A stretch of 19,238 nt of DNA from Porphyromonadaceae bacterium UBA7332 (GCA_002471225.1 DKPO01000031.1:326174-345411); one strand, 5' to 3'. Positions 6,444-15,244 are shown, counted from the stretch's first letter. Translations and numbers: made by a program. Notes: generated from the letters alone by a model not told the origin.

Positions 6444-8292
6444 TTTTTGTAATCTTAGTTTTTAGCATATTTTCTTCCATCCACTTTCTTTCGTTGGAGA
6501 TGGAGTCATTTAAATATTTCTCTACCATCAGACTGGCTATCGGTACAGCATAGGTTGCTCCAAATCCGGCATTTTCGATATATACGGCAATAGCTATCTT
6601 CGGATTGTCTTTTGGAGCGAATCCCATAAAGATAGAGTGATCCTTACCGTGTGGATTCTGAGCTGTCCCGGTCTTACCGCACAATTCGATTTCGCGCATG
6701 CGTCCTATTCGCGCAGTACCTCCATAATCACTGTTTACGGCTAAGTACATTCCTTCGACAATAGGATCATAGTGTTTCGAATCGACCATTGTGTATCGTC
6801 TTTCCGTATAGGTTGAATCCTGAGCTTCTCCTCCGATCTTTTTGACTACATGCGGAGTATAGAAAAAACCTCTGTTCGCGATGGTTGCAGCCAGATTGCA
6901 AATCTGAAGGGGAGTCGCTAAAACTTCTCCCTGGCCGATAGAGATAGAAATAATTGTATTGGCTCTCCATCCCCTTTTGCCATATATCTTGTCATAAAAA
7001 CCACTGTTAGGTATAAGTCCTCTGTACTCACTGGGTAAGTCAATACCAAGTTTATAACCAAAACCCATCGATACCATGTAATCCCGCCATTTGTCCATCC
7101 CATCCTGTATGGTTGGATGATTGGTACGGTTTTCAAGCATTGCCTTCAGTCCGAAACAATAATAGGCATTACAGGAGTTTTGAATGGATGCAGCCAGTCC
7201 GAGAGGGGATGCATGCGGGTGACATCCCAATTTCTTACTGCCGTAGAAATATCCTCCGTGGCATGGATATGCTGTTGAGGGAGTAATAACACCTTCTTGT
7301 AAGAAAGCTAATCCCTGTGCGGTTTTAAAAGTTGATCCGGGAGGATAAGCTGCCATCAGCGGTCTGTCGAACAAGGGGCGGTCATCGTTATTTTGAAGTT
7401 CAACCAAATTTGCGCCGCGTTGTCGTCCGACCATGATAGAAGGATCAAAAGAGGGAGCTGAGATCATAGCCAGTACCTCTCCGGTAGATGGCTCGATCGC
7501 GACGATACTTCCCAGTTTATTTTGCATTAGCTTCTCTCCGTAACGCTGAAGTTCAACATCAATCGAAAGAGTCAGGTCTTTGCCTGAAACAGGGGGTATA
7601 TCGTGTTGTCCGTTTTCATATCGTCCCTTAATGCGACCGTGTGCATCACGAAGCAAGATCTCAATACCTTTTTCGCCTCGTAACTGCTCCTCGTAAAATC
7701 GTTCGATTCCTGAGCGTCCCGAGTAGTCGCCTGAAGCGTAATAAGGATCTTCCTGAAGATCTTTCTGATTGACTTCTCCGAGACTTCCGAATAAGTGGGC
7801 TGCTGTATTGAATGAATATTGACGAAGTGTACGACTCTGAATGTAAAATCCGGGGAATCGGTGAAGTTTTTCCTGAAGTATGCCGTACTCTTGTGCCGAA
7901 AGCTGATTCATAAATACCTGTGGGGTATAAGCAGAATAGCCCGGATTGAGTTTCCGGTTTTTCAGTTGAGCCATTCGTTTGTCAAATTGCTCTTTTGTAA
8001 TATTAAGCGTATTACAGAAGTCCAGAGTATCAAGGCCTTTGATCTCTCTGAATACAAGCATAATATCATATGCAGGCTGATTGTAAACGAGCAATTCTCC
8101 ATTTCGGTCGTACATCAGTCCGCGTGAAGGGTATATTGTTTTCTTTAAAAAAGCATTACTGTCAGCATAGGATTTATAGTTTTCTTCAATAATCTGAAGA
8201 TAGGCAAGCCGTGCAATGAAAATCAGGGCTACAAAAAGAACCCCGGCGGCAATAAACCATCTTCGATTCTCAAGCTCGTATTTATTTTTCAT
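6424..8292 (-). CDS. mrdA: penicillin-binding protein 2, class B transpeptidase
   Basis: This 622-residue, single-pass inner-membrane protein cross-links the glycan strands made by RodA. One membrane helix lies at about 12-32, followed by the PBP dimerisation domain (about 50-230, with YPSRGLMYDRNGELL at 54-68) and the transpeptidase domain (about 255-595). All three active-site motifs are intact: Ser320-x-x-Lys323 in PPGSTFK, Ser373-x-Asn375 in QNSCN, and Lys540-Thr-Gly542 in CGKTGTAQ. Length is normal for PBP2. The ATG at 8290-8292 overlaps the mreD stop in an ATGA arrangement, and its own 3' end overlaps rodA by 20 bp. It is the target of amdinocillin-type beta-lactams in other bacteria. 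Confidence 0.97.
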   Translation of the reverse strand: MKNKYELENRRWFIAAGVLFVALIFIARLAYLQIIEENYKSYADSNAFLKKTIYPSRGLMYDRNGELLVYNQPAYDIMLVFREIKGLDTLDFCNTLNITKEQFDKRMAQLKNRKLNPGYSAYTPQVFMNQLSAQEYGILQEKLHRFPGFYIQSRTLRQYSFNTAAHLFGSLGEVNQKDLQEDPYYASGDYSGRSGIERFYEEQLRGEKGIEILLRDAHGRIKGRYENGQHDIPPVSGKDLTLSIDVELQRYGEKLMQNKLGSIVAIEPSTGEVLAMISAPSFDPSIMVGRQRGANLVELQNNDDRPLFDRPLMAAYPPGSTFKTAQGLAFLQEGVITPSTAYPCHGGYFYGSKKLGCHPHASPLGLAASIQNSCNAYYCFGLKAMLENRTNHPTIQDGMDKWRDYMVSMGFGYKLGIDLPSEYRGLIPNSGFYDKIYGKRGWRANTIISISIGQGEVLATPLQICNLAATIANRGFFYTPHVVKKIGGEAQDSTYTERRYTMVDSKHYDPIVEGMYLAVNSDYGGTARIGRMREIELCGKTGTAQNPHGKDHSIFMGFAPKDNPKIAIAVYIENAGFGATYAVPIASLMVEKYLNDSISNERKWMEENMLKTKITKSGITTN

Positions 8293-8792
8293 CGTTTTGT
8301 CATTTTAAAGAACTCAATCAGTGCAATTAAAATTAATGTCAGCAGGCTTCCGCTGATAATCCGCAGCATCAGATGCGAGAAATTATGCAGGGTAAAGAAC
8401 TGAACCATATTAAGTGTGATGTGATGAATAAGAACCATTAGGGTTGCATAACGAAGAAATGCTCCTACGCCAAAGGTGCGGAATGAAGGTACGTCGTACT
8501 CATCTTCACGTGATCCGAACAGATTCAACAGATAAGGGCGGAAAAACATGATAACCACACAAGCTGTCATATTCATTCCTAATGTATTACTGAAAATATC
8601 GAGTCCTAATCCCATAAGCAGACCTATCGTCAGTTGCATATTTTTCGATAATTCGCGTGGAAGTGTCATTAAAAAATACACATAGAGATAGGGGGTTGCC
8701 CATCCTAAAAAATATAAGTTATTAAGAATCAGAACTTGCAGTAACAGATAAAACAAAAATGAGAATATGTATTTGAAAGTAATTGATGTCAT
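8289..8792 (-). CDS. mreD: rod shape-determining protein MreD
   Basis: This is a 167-residue hydrophobic protein with about five predicted membrane segments (roughly 8-28, 30-45, 52-72, 75-90 and 110-160). The stretch LLMGLGLDIFSNTLGMNM at about 58-75 resembles the conserved MreD region. MreD helps MreC link cytoplasmic MreB filaments to PBP2 and RodA. The family is poorly conserved, so the name rests on length, topology and position between mreC and mrdA, a reliable synteny. It starts 8 bp after mreC ends and its stop overlaps the mrdA start by 4 bp. Confidence 0.9.
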   Translation of the reverse strand: MTSITFKYIFSFLFYLLLQVLILNNLYFLGWATPYLYVYFLMTLPRELSKNMQLTIGLLMGLGLDIFSNTLGMNMTACVVIMFFRPYLLNLFGSREDEYDVPSFRTFGVGAFLRYATLMVLIHHITLNMVQFFTLHNFSHLMLRIISGSLLTLILIALIEFFKMTKR

Positions 8793-8800
8793 TTTATTAT

Positions 8801-9646
8801 TTATTTCGCAATGGATTTGTCTTCTAACGCTTTTCTTTCTGCATTATACTTGTCTTTAATAATGCGTACATTTCTTAATCGATAAAAATTAGTAGCTAGT
8901 CTGACTTTCATCCGGAAGAAATTGTCATTGTGCTGTTTTTCACTTTCTTCAATGGTCCCGACCATAATACCTTCCGGGAAAACCGTCGAGTATCCGCTTG
9001 TAACAATTGTGTCACCGGCATTGAAAACAACATGTCGTGGAAGTTCTTCAAGCAGAATGTTTTCCGGAGAAATACCATCCCAGACCAATGATCCGAAATA
9101 GTCTGTATTCTTCAGTTTGGCACTTAAGCGTAGTTTTGTATTAAGTGCAGAGATCACGACACAAAAATGATCAGATACGGAGGAGACAATACCAACAATT
9201 CCATTGTGGTCAATCACTCCCATATCTTTTTCAACACCATCCAGTCTGCCTCTGTTAAGGGTAATGTAGTTTTCTAGTTGGTTTACATTGTTGTTTACGA
9301 CTTTTGCCGGTATAAAATGATAATTAGAACGAACTAAACTATCGGCATAAGTTGTATCCACACCGTTGGCATTTATAGCCTCTAACTTTTCCTGTAACTC
9401 GAAAACTCTTTTTTCTAATTCAGCATTACGATTGGAAAGATCTTTATTAACAGATCCGAGATCAAAATAGGATTTAACTTCACCTGAAAGGGTATAGAGA
9501 TTCCCGACTACCTGATTACTTGAGTTTAGATAAACACTTCTTTGATAAGAATTAGAACTGAAAAGAAGTGATAAACTGATAATTAGGTAGAAAATAAATA
9601 GAAACCAAGAGCTGTGTTTTAATAAAAAATTGAATAAATTCTGCAT
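8801..9646 (-). CDS. mreC: rod shape-determining protein MreC
   Basis: This 281-residue periplasmic scaffold protein is anchored by one N-terminal helix (about 12-31, rich in F, L and I). A coiled coil of about 60-95 (VNKDLSNRNAELEKRVFELQ) mediates dimerisation. The beta-rich MreC domain follows, with the typical NRGRLDGVEKDMGVIDHNGIVGIV at about 131-154 and GDTIVTSGYSTVFPEGIMVGTI at about 212-233. MreC binds PBP2 and activates the PBP2-RodA pair. Length is typical. It is separated from mreB by 100 bp, unusually wide for this operon, and that gap holds a perfect hairpin. Confidence 0.95.
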   Translation of the reverse strand: MQNLFNFLLKHSSWFLFIFYLIISLSLLFSSNSYQRSVYLNSSNQVVGNLYTLSGEVKSYFDLGSVNKDLSNRNAELEKRVFELQEKLEAINANGVDTTYADSLVRSNYHFIPAKVVNNNVNQLENYITLNRGRLDGVEKDMGVIDHNGIVGIVSSVSDHFCVVISALNTKLRLSAKLKNTDYFGSLVWDGISPENILLEELPRHVVFNAGDTIVTSGYSTVFPEGIMVGTIEESEKQHNDNFFRMKVRLATNFYRLRNVRIIKDKYNAERKALEDKSIAK

Positions 9647-9675
9647 AATCCTGCGATAGGGTTATATACAACATA

Positions 9676-9702
9676 CACGTTCAGGTAAAATACCTGAACG
9701 TG
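9676..9702 (-). promoter_or_regulatory. perfect hairpin between mreB and mreC
   Basis: A 12-bp perfect stem (CACGTTCAGGTA with its complement) closes a 3-nt AAA/TTT loop. It lies in the 100-bp gap after mreB. On the minus strand it is followed by TATGTTGTATA rather than a T-run, so a classical full terminator is doubtful. Partial termination, an RNase processing site or protection of the mreB 3' end are possible, and any of these would raise MreB relative to MreC. Confidence 0.6.
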
Positions 9703-9746
9703 CATCTATGTATTATGTAAATTTGTATACTAATAAACGAAGCATA

Positions 9747-10766
9747 TTAGCGTATCAAGAAAGAGAATCGATCAATATTCTTTAAAGCAACTCCGGTACC
9801 TTTTGCCACTGCATGCAATGGATCTTCGGCAATATGGAAGTCAATATTGATTTTATCACTTAATCGTTTATCCAATCCTCTTAGTTGTGCACCCCCTCCG
9901 GCTAACCAGATTCCGTTTTTCACGATATCTGCATATAACTCTGGTGGTGTTTGCTCTAATGCAGCAAGAACGGCAGCCTCGATTTTCGCAATGGACTTAT
10001 CTATAGCATGTGCTACCTCCTGATAAGATACCGGAACCTGAATAGGTAAAGCTGTCATACGGTTAGGACCGTGAACAACGAAATCTTCAGGTGGGTTCTC
10101 TAGTTCAGTAAGTGCAGAACCAACATTAATCTTGATCTGCTCAGCAGTCCATTCTCCTACTTTAATATTGTGCTGACGGCTCATATATTCCTGAATGTCA
10201 GCAGTAAGATCATCTCCTGCGATGCGTATAGATCTATTTGTTACAATACCTCCTAAAGAAATAACAGCAATCTCTGTTGATCCACCTCCGATATCTACGA
10301 CCATATGTCCTTCAGGTGCTTCGACATCTAAACCGATACCGATAGCAGCAGCCATAGGCTCATAGATCATATAGACGTCACGGCCTCCGGCATGTTCGGA
10401 AGAGTCACGAACGGCACGAATCTCAACCTCAGTACTTCCCGAAGGAATACATACAACCATTCTTAACGACGGCGTAAATAGTCGGTTTTTAGGTAATGCC
10501 ATTTTAATCATACCTCTGATCATTTGCTCAGCAGCATAGAAATCCGCAATAACGCCGTCTCTTAATGGACGGATTGTGCGAATATTTTCGTGAGTTTTAC
10601 CATGCATTTGGCGAGCTCTTTCACCGACAGCCAAAAGCTTATCGGTTCTGCGATCTAAAGCAACAACAGAAGGCTCATCTACAACGATCTTTCCGTTTTG
10701 GATGATAATTGTATTTGCGGTTCCTAAGTCAATTGCTATTTCTTGTGTAAAAGAGAAAATTCCCAT
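9747..10766 (-). CDS. mreB: MreB, actin-like cell-shape protein
   Basis: This 339-residue cytoplasmic ATPase forms short filaments on the inner membrane face and orients the elongation machinery. Actin-fold motifs are complete: phosphate-1 loop DLGTANT at 13-19, the IYEPMAAAIG segment with catalytic Glu136, phosphate-2 loop DIGGGSTE at 158-165 and the adenosine loop LAGGGAQLRGLD at 288-299. The N-terminal MGIFSF is the short hydrophobic segment used for membrane contact. Length and ATG start are standard. It lies 73 bp after purH with only a weak hairpin and no clear -7 box between, so it may share a transcript with purH. Confidence 0.97.
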   Translation of the reverse strand: MGIFSFTQEIAIDLGTANTIIIQNGKIVVDEPSVVALDRRTDKLLAVGERARQMHGKTHENIRTIRPLRDGVIADFYAAEQMIRGMIKMALPKNRLFTPSLRMVVCIPSGSTEVEIRAVRDSSEHAGGRDVYMIYEPMAAAIGIGLDVEAPEGHMVVDIGGGSTEIAVISLGGIVTNRSIRIAGDDLTADIQEYMSRQHNIKVGEWTAEQIKINVGSALTELENPPEDFVVHGPNRMTALPIQVPVSYQEVAHAIDKSIAKIEAAVLAALEQTPPELYADIVKNGIWLAGGGAQLRGLDKRLSDKINIDFHIAEDPLHAVAKGTGVALKNIDRFSFLIR

Positions 10767-10799
10767 TATTAGTTACAAATAGTTTTTTAGCTTTTCAAG

Positions 10800-10822
10800 A
10801 ATGATCGTTCTGAATGATCATT
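10800..10822 (-). promoter_or_regulatory. weak hairpin between purH and mreB
   Basis: A 7-bp stem (AATGATC/GATCATT) with a 9-nt loop begins about 17 bp after the purH stop. It could be a weak attenuator controlling read-through into mreB. There is no long T-tract, and it may be incidental. Confidence 0.3.
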
Positions 10823-10839
10823 TTATGAAAGAAGCCGGA

Positions 10840-12363
10840 TTAATGTTTAAAGTGTCTGAAACCAGTCATAACCATCGCGATGTTTTGTTCATTACAATAG
10901 TTAACTGAGTCTTGATCTTTAATAGAACCACCCGGTTGGATAACAGCAGTTACGCCTGCTTCGTGAGCAATTGCAACACAATCAGGGAATGGGAAGAAAG
11001 CATCCGATGCCATTACAGCTCCTTCTAAATCAAAACCAAATGATTTTGCTTTTTCAATAGCCTGACGCAATGCATCAACACGTGAAGTTTGTCCCACACC
11101 ACTTGAAATCATCTGTTTGTTTTTAGCTAATACGATTGCATTTGATTTGCTATGCTTAACAATTCGGTTTGCAAACAATAAGTCTTCAATCTGCTCAGGA
11201 GTTACTCCCTTTTCAGTAACGACTTTTAGCTCTTCAGGTGTCTCTACTTTTAAATCTTTGTCTTGTTGCAACACTCCGTTCAGTAATGATCTGAATTGTG
11301 TATTTGAAGTTTTAGTCTCCTTCTGAACCAGAATAATACGGTTTTTCTTTTGAGAAAGAACAGCTAAAGCTTCCGGATCATATGCAGGAGCAATGATTAC
11401 TTCAAAAAATAATTTGTTGATTTCGTCTGCACTTACCTTATCAACCGTTCCGTTTGTTACAAGGATACCCCCGAAAGCTGAAACAGGATCACCTGCTAAA
11501 GCTTCAGTCCAGGCTTCAATCATAGTCGGTTTAGAAGCAAGTCCGCAAGCATTGTTATGCTTTAGGATAGCAAACGTAAGATCTTCAAATTCAGAAATTA
11601 AAGATACAGCTGCATCAATATCTAACAAATTGTTATACGAGATTTCTTTACCCTGAATTTGAGTAAACATCGCATCAAAGTCTCCGTAGAAAGTTCCTTT
11701 TTGATGAGGATTTTCTCCATAACGAAGAGATTTTGCATTGTTTTGTGTACATCTGAAAGATGAACCTTCTTCATTATCAAAGTAATTGAAAATGGCAGTG
11801 TCATATCCTGATGATACGGCAAAGGCCTCTTTGGCAAACCAACGACGATCTTCAATACTTGAAGTAGCTCCTTTTTCATGAAGCATCTTGTATAGAGGCT
11901 CGTATTGTGCTTGTGAAGCTACAATAACAACATCTTTGAAGTTTTTAGCGGCAGCACGAATCAATGAAATACCGCCGATATCGATTTTCTCGATAATGGC
12001 TTTTTCTTCAGCTCCTGATGCAACTGTTTGTTCAAAAGGATAAAGATCAACAATAACCAGGTCAATCTCAGGAATTTCATACTGTTCGATTTGTGACATA
12101 TCCCCATCTAATTCACGACGGCATAAGATACCTCCGAAAACTTTCGGATGAAGGGTTTTAACTCTTCCTCCTAAGATAGATGGATATCCTGTTAAATCTT
12201 CAACTGCTTTACAAGGAATTCCTAATGATTCGATGAAATCCTGAGTTCCTCCTGTAGATACAAACTGAACTCCTTCATCGTGCAATTTTTTGATAATTGC
12301 ATCCAACCCATCCTTGTGAAATACTGAAACTAACGCTGTTTTAATCTGTTTGATACTCGACAT
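10840..12363 (-). CDS. purH: bifunctional purine synthesis protein PurH (AICAR transformylase/IMP cyclohydrolase)
   Basis: This 507-residue cytosolic enzyme carries out the last two steps of de novo IMP synthesis. The N-terminal cyclohydrolase domain (about 1-195, an MGS fold) shows STGGT at 36-40, GGRVKTLHPKVFGGIL at 65-80 and DLYPFE at 106-111. The C-terminal AICAR transformylase domain contains KSLRYGENPHQ at 211-221, the catalytic LKHNNACG with Lys268-His269 at 267-274, GDPVSAFGG at 291-299 and SDAFFPFPD at 453-461. Length is normal. A TAAATTTG box at 12392-12399 gives it its own promoter. It precedes mreB, an arrangement I recognise from Bacteroidales. Confidence 0.97.
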   Translation of the reverse strand: MSSIKQIKTALVSVFHKDGLDAIIKKLHDEGVQFVSTGGTQDFIESLGIPCKAVEDLTGYPSILGGRVKTLHPKVFGGILCRRELDGDMSQIEQYEIPEIDLVIVDLYPFEQTVASGAEEKAIIEKIDIGGISLIRAAAKNFKDVVIVASQAQYEPLYKMLHEKGATSSIEDRRWFAKEAFAVSSGYDTAIFNYFDNEEGSSFRCTQNNAKSLRYGENPHQKGTFYGDFDAMFTQIQGKEISYNNLLDIDAAVSLISEFEDLTFAILKHNNACGLASKPTMIEAWTEALAGDPVSAFGGILVTNGTVDKVSADEINKLFFEVIIAPAYDPEALAVLSQKKNRIILVQKETKTSNTQFRSLLNGVLQQDKDLKVETPEELKVVTEKGVTPEQIEDLLFANRIVKHSKSNAIVLAKNKQMISSGVGQTSRVDALRQAIEKAKSFGFDLEGAVMASDAFFPFPDCVAIAHEAGVTAVIQPGGSIKDQDSVNYCNEQNIAMVMTGFRHFKH

Positions 12364-12391
12364 AGAAAATTTTTTTAGAATATTTCCTTTG

Positions 12392-12399
12392 CAAATTTA
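12392..12399 (-). promoter_or_regulatory. -7 box for purH
   Basis: The minus strand reads TAAATTTG, an exact TAnnTTTG match, 28 bp before the ATG. A TTG lies 22 bp upstream of it as a possible -33 element. Confidence 0.55.
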
Positions 12400-12436
12400 A
12401 GAAAACTATTTGTTTAATAGACAATCATATAAAGCA

Positions 12437-12480
12437 TAATGGAGAGCAAATAGTAAAATTTCACTATTCACTCTCCATTA
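12437..12480 (-). terminator. terminator after the C1 peptidase gene
   Basis: The arms TAATGGAGAG (12437-12446) and its complement (12471-12480) pair perfectly. An inner AATAGT/ACTATT stem lengthens the hairpin. It starts 9 bp past the stop codon of the peptidase gene. The T-tract on the minus strand is poor (GCTTTATATG), so termination may be partial. Confidence 0.6.
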
Positions 12481-12488
12481 TATTTATT

Positions 12489-13673
12489 TTACTTGATATT
12501 TAATTTCTTTTTAAGAGATTTCGGTAATGCGTCTTTGTGCATTACGATACTCATCGTCTTATAGCGTACAAATGGGTCTGAAGCGTACCATGTTCCCTGA
12601 TATTTGTTATCAGTACCCCATGAGTTTTTCACCATATAGTATTTTTTGCCGGTTTGATCTTTAGCGATGCCGTAAATTTGCATGCCATGATCATCTGTTG
12701 TTTCATAATTATCGTAAGCTGCCTGACGCATTTCCTGCGTAACATTTAACTCAGAACCCGGAGATTCCAAAGCCTTCATGATTTCAGCATCTTTTTCTTT
12801 TTGGCTTAAACCTAACCATTTAGCTTGGTCAGAACCAGATAATTCGCCTGCGTTAACCCCTGGCATTACGGCAATACCATTGCGGTTGAACCCTTTTTCA
12901 CTTACGTCTGAAGCCCAGGCTACGGTGTAACCGTTCATAACTGCTCCCTCTAATGCTTCCATCATTTCGTCAACAGGAACATTGTAAGATAAAGAGTTTC
13001 TCCAGTTGTCCGGGATCTCAATAGCAAACTGAGAATAGAATGGATGATGAGTGTATGAAGTTAAACTTACATAGTCATCAGGGTTAAGCCCTAACTCTTT
13101 CGCGTAACTTTGCGGAGTATATTGCTTACCATTATAGGTAAATGTTTCAGGAGATTCGCCAAGATAAGCATTCAGGATTCCTTCATACCCTTTTTTCCAG
13201 GCTGTAGTAAGTTTCTTCTGTTTGATTACAGCGTTTACATAAGCAGCAGTGACAGCATCCAACTCATTGTGAACGTGCATGTTCTCGCCATAGTTTAAAC
13301 CTGTCATAATCTCTTCAGGTACAATACCATAATCTTTTACGGCTTGTAAAACATCATCAAATGATCCACCAGGACCAAAGTTAGCTGTTCCATGTCTTCT
13401 AACGTAGTTATCTGCTTTATCATTCCAGTTATGATAAACAATGAACATATCAGATAAGTCCGTTTCGGGTTTGCCCATACGAATAAGTTCAGATTCTAAA
13501 AAGCCTAAACCAGAAAAAGCCCAACACGTACTTGATCGGTTCTGATTCTTTACAGGAGTAATTTTATTCTCCTTAACTGTAGTGAATTGATATCCTTGTT
13601 TATCAGTATTGTCTTGTGCAGACATAGAAGCGATTGTTCCTAAAAACAATCCGGATAGAACTAACTTTCTCAT
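12489..13673 (-). CDS. secreted C1B cysteine peptidase (bleomycin hydrolase/PepC type)
   Basis: This 394-residue papain-fold peptidase is of the bleomycin hydrolase/aminopeptidase C family. The active site is complete: Gln44 and Cys50 in KNQNRSSTCWAFS, His329 in DDHGMQIYG, Asn350 in VKNSWG. The N-terminus (MRKLVLSGLFLGTIASMSAQ) is a signal peptide, so the enzyme should act in the periplasm or outside, whereas classical PepC and bleomycin hydrolase are cytosolic. The protein is also somewhat shorter than those (about 440-455 residues), and the catalytic Cys comes only about 30 residues after signal cleavage. Secreted forms are known from Bacteroidota. Likely aminopeptidase activity on peptides is inferred. 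It is monocistronic, with hairpins on both sides. Confidence 0.88.
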   Translation of the reverse strand: MRKLVLSGLFLGTIASMSAQDNTDKQGYQFTTVKENKITPVKNQNRSSTCWAFSGLGFLESELIRMGKPETDLSDMFIVYHNWNDKADNYVRRHGTANFGPGGSFDDVLQAVKDYGIVPEEIMTGLNYGENMHVHNELDAVTAAYVNAVIKQKKLTTAWKKGYEGILNAYLGESPETFTYNGKQYTPQSYAKELGLNPDDYVSLTSYTHHPFYSQFAIEIPDNWRNSLSYNVPVDEMMEALEGAVMNGYTVAWASDVSEKGFNRNGIAVMPGVNAGELSGSDQAKWLGLSQKEKDAEIMKALESPGSELNVTQEMRQAAYDNYETTDDHGMQIYGIAKDQTGKKYYMVKNSWGTDNKYQGTWYASDPFVRYKTMSIVMHKDALPKSLKKKLNIK

Positions 13674-13714
13674 AAGATGTGTCCTGTTTAGTTATTAGAT
13701 TATTTCTTCTGCTA

Positions 13715-13722
13715 CAAAGAAA
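13715..13722 (-). promoter_or_regulatory. imperfect -7 box for the C1 peptidase gene
   Basis: The minus strand reads TTTCTTTG, one mismatch from TAnnTTTG, about 42 bp before the ATG. It lies just past the terminator hairpin of the nhaD pair, which is where a promoter would be expected. Confidence 0.3.
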
Positions 13723-13729
13723 ATGTATT

Positions 13730-13773
13730 ATGGGCAGGAATAAAAATTTTTTAATCATTTTATTCCTGCCCAT
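13730..13773 (-). terminator. terminator after the nhaD pair
   Basis: A perfect 16-bp stem (ATGGGCAGGAATAAAA, 13730-13745, pairing with 13758-13773) closes a 12-nt loop. It lies 22 bp past the stop of the second nhaD. The inner part of the stem is A/T and the minus-strand tail is only modestly T-rich (AATACATTTTC). Confidence 0.75.
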
Positions 13774-13795
13774 ATCAAACAAATATCACAATTTT

Positions 13796-15220
13796 CTATC
13801 CTAATATTACCTGTTGAAGATAAAAGGTAGCTGCACCGGCTAAGTAGCCAAGTAATGCTATCCAAGATATTTTTTTCAAATACCAAATGAAATTCATCTT
13901 CTCAAGTCCCATAACAACTACACCAGCAGCAGAACCGATAATAAGAATACTACCTCCTACACCAGCGCAGTAAGTTAATAATTGCCAGAATATACCATCC
14001 TGTACAAAGTTCGCAAGGTATGCAGGGTCGGCACTGGCAGCCATACTCATTTCTGTTGCAATAGGATACATACCAATTGCACCGGCTACTAATGGTACAT
14101 TATCAACAACAGATGAAAGAAGTCCGATTAACAGATTCACAAAATATACATTATGTAACTTGTTATCTAACATTTGTGCCATTGATTCTAATACTCCGGC
14201 AGACTGTAATGCTGCTACAGCTAAAAGAATACCAAGGAAGAATAATAGCGTTGATCCGTCTATCTTTTTTATAACGGTTGCTACACGCATTTTCTCCGGC
14301 TCTTCAACATTGGATTTCTTTGCATACATAACTTCTGTATATACCCAAATGAATGAAAGAGATAACAATACTCCCATAAACGGAGGTATATGGAACACTG
14401 TTTTATAAACAGGGACAAGTAATAATCCGGAAACTCCTAATACGAATATAGAAACACGCTCTTTTTTAGATACCCAACTTAAGAAGTTGTCATTATTTTC
14501 ATCTTCGTTTTTCGGAGGTAAATTCCCTTTCATCGACTTACTCATGATCAGTAAAGGAATCAGAACGGATACCAACGATGGAATAAGTAAGTTTTGTAAT
14601 AATACATTTGTTGATACGTTGCCTCTTACCCAAAGCATGATCGTAGTAACGTCACCAATCGGAGACCAGGCACCACCACTATTTGCTGCAAGAATGATCA
14701 TACCGGCAAATAACCATCTGTCTTTTTGATCATCAACAATTTTCCGGATCAGCATTGTCATTACAATTGCTGTTGTTAAGTTATCCAGAATAGCAGACAT
14801 GAAGAATGTAAGCACAGTAATAAGCCATAGCAATGTACGTTTATTCCGGGTTTTTATACGATTGGTAATAATCGCAAAACCCCCATGAACGTCAACTAAT
14901 TCAACGATTGTCATAGCTCCGACCAGGAATACCAAAATTTCGCAAACTTCCCCTAAATGCTCAATGATTTGATATTCAAGAACAAATTTAACACATTGCT
15001 CCCATAATGAAGCATTTGAAAGCTCAGAATGTGTTTGAATAAAGTGATTGAACTCACCGGCACTAACCTCCGGCACAACATGGATAGAGTATGCTATGTA
15101 CATAATCCAAAGTAGCATACCCGTTAGTAAAGCTGTCGCAGCTTTGTCAATTTTTAAAGGATGTTCCATTGCAATGCATGTATAGCCTGCAAGGAACAAG
15201 ACGATCATCCAAGTAATCAT
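13796..15220 (-). CDS. nhaD: NhaD-type Na+/H+ antiporter, promoter-distal copy
   Basis: This 474-residue inner-membrane protein of the NhaD/ion transporter superfamily is expected to exchange cytoplasmic Na+ (or Li+) for protons. About 11-13 hydrophobic segments are visible. Conserved polar motifs within membrane regions are TIVELVDVHGGF at 104-115, SAILDNLTTAI at 142-152, NSGGAWSPIGDVTT at 180-193, SSVVDNVPLVAG at 369-380 and the glycine-rich GSAAGVV near the C-terminus. The DN pairs and the Pro are intact, so it looks fully functional. It starts 24 bp after the upstream paralogue, with no promoter between, so the two are surely co-transcribed. Confidence 0.92.
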   Translation of the reverse strand: MITWMIVLFLAGYTCIAMEHPLKIDKAATALLTGMLLWIMYIAYSIHVVPEVSAGEFNHFIQTHSELSNASLWEQCVKFVLEYQIIEHLGEVCEILVFLVGAMTIVELVDVHGGFAIITNRIKTRNKRTLLWLITVLTFFMSAILDNLTTAIVMTMLIRKIVDDQKDRWLFAGMIILAANSGGAWSPIGDVTTIMLWVRGNVSTNVLLQNLLIPSLVSVLIPLLIMSKSMKGNLPPKNEDENNDNFLSWVSKKERVSIFVLGVSGLLLVPVYKTVFHIPPFMGVLLSLSFIWVYTEVMYAKKSNVEEPEKMRVATVIKKIDGSTLLFFLGILLAVAALQSAGVLESMAQMLDNKLHNVYFVNLLIGLLSSVVDNVPLVAGAIGMYPIATEMSMAASADPAYLANFVQDGIFWQLLTYCAGVGGSILIIGSAAGVVVMGLEKMNFIWYLKKISWIALLGYLAGAATFYLQQVILG

Positions 15221-15244
15221 AACATAGTGATTAAGATTTATATA

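Noticed and set aside
6767..7136. Extra minus-strand frames inside mrdA that might suggest a frameshifted gene
   Set aside because: The mrdA frame is continuous with all three active-site motifs, so these are shadows.
7819..8127. Plus-strand open frame of 102 codons opposite mrdA
   Set aside because: It lies wholly within a strongly conserved gene on the other strand and has no recognisable product.
11622..11879. Second minus-strand frame of 85 codons inside purH
   Set aside because: It is an out-of-frame shadow of the intact purH; no frameshift is needed.
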